Origin: Glycomyces fuscus
GTDB lineage: Bacteria; Actinomycetota; Actinomycetes; Streptosporangiales; Streptosporangiaceae
DNA length: 64,000 nucleotides
Assembly (NCBI GenBank): GCA_002529455.1
Contig: NYMS01000048.1
Span: 1 to 64,000, forward strand
Direction of reading: 5' to 3'
Shown: piece after piece, positions 61,589-64,000 of the stretch
Layout: every line of letters starts with the position of its first letter
Numbering within the stretch: the first letter of the stretch is position 1
Translations under genes and position numbers: made by a program
Notes under the pieces: model-generated
Databases searched by the model: none
What the model saw: the letters and a program-made list of their open reading frames with translations, nothing else
Told to the model about the DNA's origin: nothing

Positions 61589-62380
61589 TCAGGAACCGTT
61601 CGTCGTGTCCAGCCGGTACCCGATTCCGCGGACCGTGTGGATGAACCTGGGCTGGGCCTCGGAGTCGCCCAGCTTGTGCCGCAGGCGGCGGATGTGCACG
61701 GCGATGGTGTTGTTCACCGGAGGCAGCGGCTTGTGCCAGACCTCGGTCCACAACTCCTCGCGGCTGACCACCCTGCCGCTGTGTCTGAGCAGGAAGTCCA
61801 TGATCCCGAACTCCCGCAGCGCCAGGTTGACCGGGTTGCCGTCCACGAAGAGCCGGTGCCCCAGCGCGTCCAGCTCCAGGGCGCCCGAGCGCAGCGCGGC
61901 CGAGGAGGCGGGGCCGTCCGGGCCGCCGCCGTCCGGGCCGGGGAGGGAGCCGCGCAGCAGGGCCGCCAGCTCCGGGATCCGGTAGGGGCGGTTGACGCAC
62001 GCGGTGGCCCCGGCCGCCAGCGCGCGCATCGCCCGCTGGGAGTCGCCGGGACCCACTCCGATGAGGATCGGGATCTCCGTCGCCCGCCGGGTCACCCGCA
62101 CCAGCGTCTCCAGGTCCACCTCGGGCGGCGTGGCGCTGGTGACCAGGGTGTCCGGCCGCATCATCCCCACCCGCAGCAGGGCCTCGGCGCCGTCCACGCA
62201 CACCGTGATGTCCACGTCGTGCCCGCTCAGCGACAGCACCAGCTGGTGCGACTGCTCCGACTCGGGCTCCACCAGCAGGACCCGGAGCGGCCCCTCCGAC
62301 CGTTCCGGGCGCTCGACCAGTTCGTCCTCGACCGGGACACCCGGAAACGGGACGGATGCGGACGTTGTGAGCGCGGGCAT
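61589..62380 (-). CDS. Winged-helix regulator with degenerate receiver domain, in pst cluster
   Basis: A 263-residue OmpR-type protein. The C-terminal winged helix is intact (LALREFGIMDFLLRHSGRVV, LWTEVWHKPLPPVNNTIAVH, IRRLRHKLGD, GIGYRL). The receiver-like N-terminus (about residues 32-145) keeps the fold pattern but the acceptor site reads PDTLVTSATPPEVD, with Ser82 in place of Asp, and the KP Lys is Arg131 in NRPYR. It is therefore not expected to be phosphorylated. It lies between pstB and pstS on the same strand, so it probably regulates phosphate genes by a non-phosphorelay route. ATG 62380 has no strong ribosome-binding site. Confidence 0.85.
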   Translation of the reverse strand: MPALTTSASVPFPGVPVEDELVERPERSEGPLRVLLVEPESEQSHQLVLSLSGHDVDITVCVDGAEALLRVGMMRPDTLVTSATPPEVDLETLVRVTRRATEIPILIGVGPGDSQRAMRALAAGATACVNRPYRIPELAALLRGSLPGPDGGGPDGPASSAALRSGALELDALGHRLFVDGNPVNLALREFGIMDFLLRHSGRVVSREELWTEVWHKPLPPVNNTIAVHIRRLRHKLGDSEAQPRFIHTVRGIGYRLDTTNGS

Positions 62381-62514
62381 GGGAGGTCCACTTCGTCGAA
62401 GGAACAGCGGGGGGAGGTGTCCCGGGCGGGTGCTCCGACCTGACCGAAACGACCCTCCGATCGGCGGACGCGACCGGAGGGCCTGCGGCTGTCGGTTCGC
62501 CCGAGGCGGCCTCC

Positions 62515-62758
62515 CGATCAGCGGTCGTGGCTGGCCGCAGAACCGGTGACCAGCGGTTGAGCCGAAACGACCCTCCGATCAGCGGTCGTGGCTGGCCGCA
62601 GAACCGGTGACCAGCGGTTGAGCCGAAACGACCCTCCGATCAGCGGTCGTGGCCGGCCGCAGAACCGGTGACCAGCGGTTGAGCCGAAACGACCCTCCGA
62701 TCAGCGGTCGTGGCTGGCCGCAGAACCGGTGACCAGCGGTTTAGCCGAAACGACCGCT
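62515..62758. repeat. Four tandem copies of a 61-bp unit derived from pstB 3' end
   Basis: Units start at 62515, 62576, 62637 and 62698 (61-bp period), with almost no divergence. The last unit runs into the final codons and stop of pstB, so the array grew from the gene's 3' end. Each unit contains an imperfect palindrome around AACCGCTGGTCACCGGTT. Because no spacers differ between units, this is not a CRISPR array. Confidence 0.9.
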
Positions 62759-63613
62759 GATATAGTCCTCGGTCCGCTGGTCGGCGGGCTTGCTGAAGAT
62801 CGTCGCGGTCTCGTCGAACTCGACCAGGCTGCCGTAGCGCTCGCCCGCGTCGTCCACGCCGGCGGTGAAGAAGGCCGTGCGGTCGGACACGCGCGCCGCC
62901 TGCTGCATGTTGTGCGTGACGATGACGATGGTGTACTCGCTGGCCAGCTCGTACATCAGGTCCTCGATCTTGAGGGTCGCGATGGGGTCGAGCGCCGAGC
63001 AGGGCTCGTCCATCAGGATCACCTCGGGGTTGACCGCGATGGTGCGCGCGATGCACAGGCGCTGCTGCTGACCGCCGGAGAGGGCGAACGCGCTCTCCTT
63101 GAGCTTGTCCTTGACCTCGTCCCACAGGGCGGCCTTGGTCAGCGTCTCCTCGACCAGGTCGTCCATGTTGCCGCGGACGCCGTTGATCTTCGGGCCGTAG
63201 GCCACGTTGTCGTAGATCGACTTGGGGAACGGGTTGGGCTTCTGGAAGACCATGCCGATCCGGCGGCGCACCTCGATGGGGTCCACCTCCGAGGCGTACA
63301 GGTCCTCGCCGTGGTAGGTGACCCTGCCCTCGATGCGGGCGCCGGGGATGAGGTCGTTCATACGGTTCAGGGTCCGCAGCACGGTGCTCTTGCCGCAGCC
63401 GGACGGCCCGATCATCGCTGTGATCTGACGGGGGCCCACCTTCAGGTCCACGTCACGCACGGCCTTGTTGGAGCCGTAGTAGATGGAGAGCCCGGAGACG
63501 TCGAAGACGGGTTCGCCCAGGCCGGGAACCTCGCGGTTGTACCGGACGGTGTCGGGGGCGACGCCGCGACCGGTCTCGGTGCCGCGAGGGGAGGCGGTGT
63601 TGCTGACAGACAT
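62741..63613 (-). CDS. pstB: Phosphate ABC transporter ATP-binding protein PstB
   Basis: A 290-residue cytoplasmic ATPase driving phosphate uptake. Motifs are canonical: Walker A GPSGCGKSTVLRTLNRM, the Q-loop MVFQKPNPFP, the signature LSGGQQQRLCIARTIAV, Walker B ILMDEPCSALDP and the switch IVIVTHNMQQA. A ~40-residue N-terminal extension precedes the domain. It is the first gene of the cluster in transcription order, ahead of the regulator and pstSCA, which is unusual (pstB normally follows pstA). ATG 63613 follows GGAAG. Confidence 0.95.
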   Translation of the reverse strand: MSVSNTASPRGTETGRGVAPDTVRYNREVPGLGEPVFDVSGLSIYYGSNKAVRDVDLKVGPRQITAMIGPSGCGKSTVLRTLNRMNDLIPGARIEGRVTYHGEDLYASEVDPIEVRRRIGMVFQKPNPFPKSIYDNVAYGPKINGVRGNMDDLVEETLTKAALWDEVKDKLKESAFALSGGQQQRLCIARTIAVNPEVILMDEPCSALDPIATLKIEDLMYELASEYTIVIVTHNMQQAARVSDRTAFFTAGVDDAGERYGSLVEFDETATIFSKPADQRTEDYISGRFG

Positions 63614-63695
63614 GAGGCCACTTCCGGGTCGGACGGTGCGTGCGCGGAGGTGCGCGGCCAAGGCCGCGAAGCGCGGTCGACCCCATGCAAATATG

Positions 63696-63752
63696 TCCGT
63701 GTGAAGCAACGGTGAACGAACCCCGTGGCGAAGGTGAACGTGGGCGGTGAAC
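63696..63752 (-). promoter_or_regulatory. PHO-box-like repeats upstream of pstB
   Basis: On the minus strand, 11-bp units GTTCACCGTTG and CTTCACACGGA are directly adjacent (63696-63717), and two more, GTTCACCGCCC and GTTCACCTTCG, lie upstream with 11-bp phasing interrupted by one degenerate unit. This is the expected PhoP-binding pattern of actinobacterial phosphate promoters, about 80-140 bases before the pstB start. Confidence 0.75.
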
Positions 63753-64000
63753 TCGGAGGCACCCCGATCGCCGGGCGTTGTCCGCCCGTCACCGAAGGAA
63801 GTGCGGACGGCCTCTGGAGTGCGGTTCGTCCCGTCCGGAGGGGTCGGGCTCCGCGGCGGCCGAGGCGCGCCGAACGGGCGTCCAGGTGACCGGCCGCAAA
63901 CCCCTTGATGACTTTTCGGTCTTCCTGATCCGCCCTTTTCGGTCCATCCGAGACGGGCCGTAGCGGACTGCCCGGCGTTCGCCACCGCGGGCGGACGGCC
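63753..64000. other. Right-edge region
   Basis: The last ~250 bases before the window end contain no supported gene. Open frames here are GC-driven. A gene beginning beyond the window is possible. Confidence 0.4.

Noticed and set aside
62515..62758. CRISPR-like tandem repeats
   Set aside because: Units are contiguous and identical with no variable spacers, and no cas genes are present.

Overview
The window is a high-GC chromosomal segment from a filamentous actinomycete. The signs are pervasive G/C at third codon positions, frequent GTG starts, a chaplin-type surface protein with a sortase signal, an XRE/DUF397 regulator pair, an EF-hand protein, and many start-stop overlaps (GTGA, ATGA). 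The gene set fits Nocardiopsis or a close relative, but that genus call is an inference. I see no tRNA, rRNA, CRISPR array, transposase or prophage.

Layout. 0.3-3 kb: CPBP membrane protease coupled to a NarL-type two-component pair. 3-7 kb: serB, a DUF1707 protein and a membrane-anchored serine hydrolase. 7-13.5 kb: an unknown protein, a lone ABC ATPase, an SPFH/slipin protein, a TSUP exporter, an HD hydrolase, and a TetR regulator overlapping an alpha/beta-hydrolase-like gene that lacks the nucleophile. 13.7-20.7 kb: ketoglutarate-semialdehyde dehydrogenase, adenosine deaminase, CapA-like lipoprotein, a four-repeat chaplin with LPVTG, and SURF1. 21-28 kb: methyltransferase, PARG-like protein, GNAT, Smr, VOC, acyl-CoA synthetase plus amidohydrolase, DUF4287. 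28.3-30.7 kb: XRE and DUF397 genes facing a four-gene overlapping operon of tiny unknown proteins, with twin palindromes in the shared promoter region. 31-45 kb: MFS transporter, OmpA-like lipoprotein, lpd, DedA-like protein, a large repeat-tailed protein, winged-helix protein, GNAT, DUF3500 and a small membrane protein. 45-51.4 kb: degenerate OtsB-like domain fused to GH15, then an atypical OmpR regulator divergent from an overlapping alr-ddl pair. 51.4-57.9 kb: methyltransferase, SDR, hisE-hisG, DUF6194, two MerR regulators, a spermidine-synthase-like protein and an EF-hand protein. 58-63.7 kb: the phosphate-uptake cluster on the minus strand, read as pstB, an OmpR-like regulator without a phospho-acceptor, pstS, pstC, pstA, with 11-bp-phased PHO-box-like repeats ahead of pstB and pstS.

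The most unusual features are: (1) a dispersed element of about 145 bp, three copies, each starting at a gene's TAG stop codon and built round a 19-bp palindrome; (2) the XRE/DUF397-controlled small-gene operon; (3) the alr-ddl pair next to a response regulator whose phospho-acceptor Asp is Glu; (4) a 61-bp tandem array derived from the 3' end of pstB. Several genes have a TAnnnT -10 hexamer exactly six bases before the start codon, indicating leaderless transcripts.
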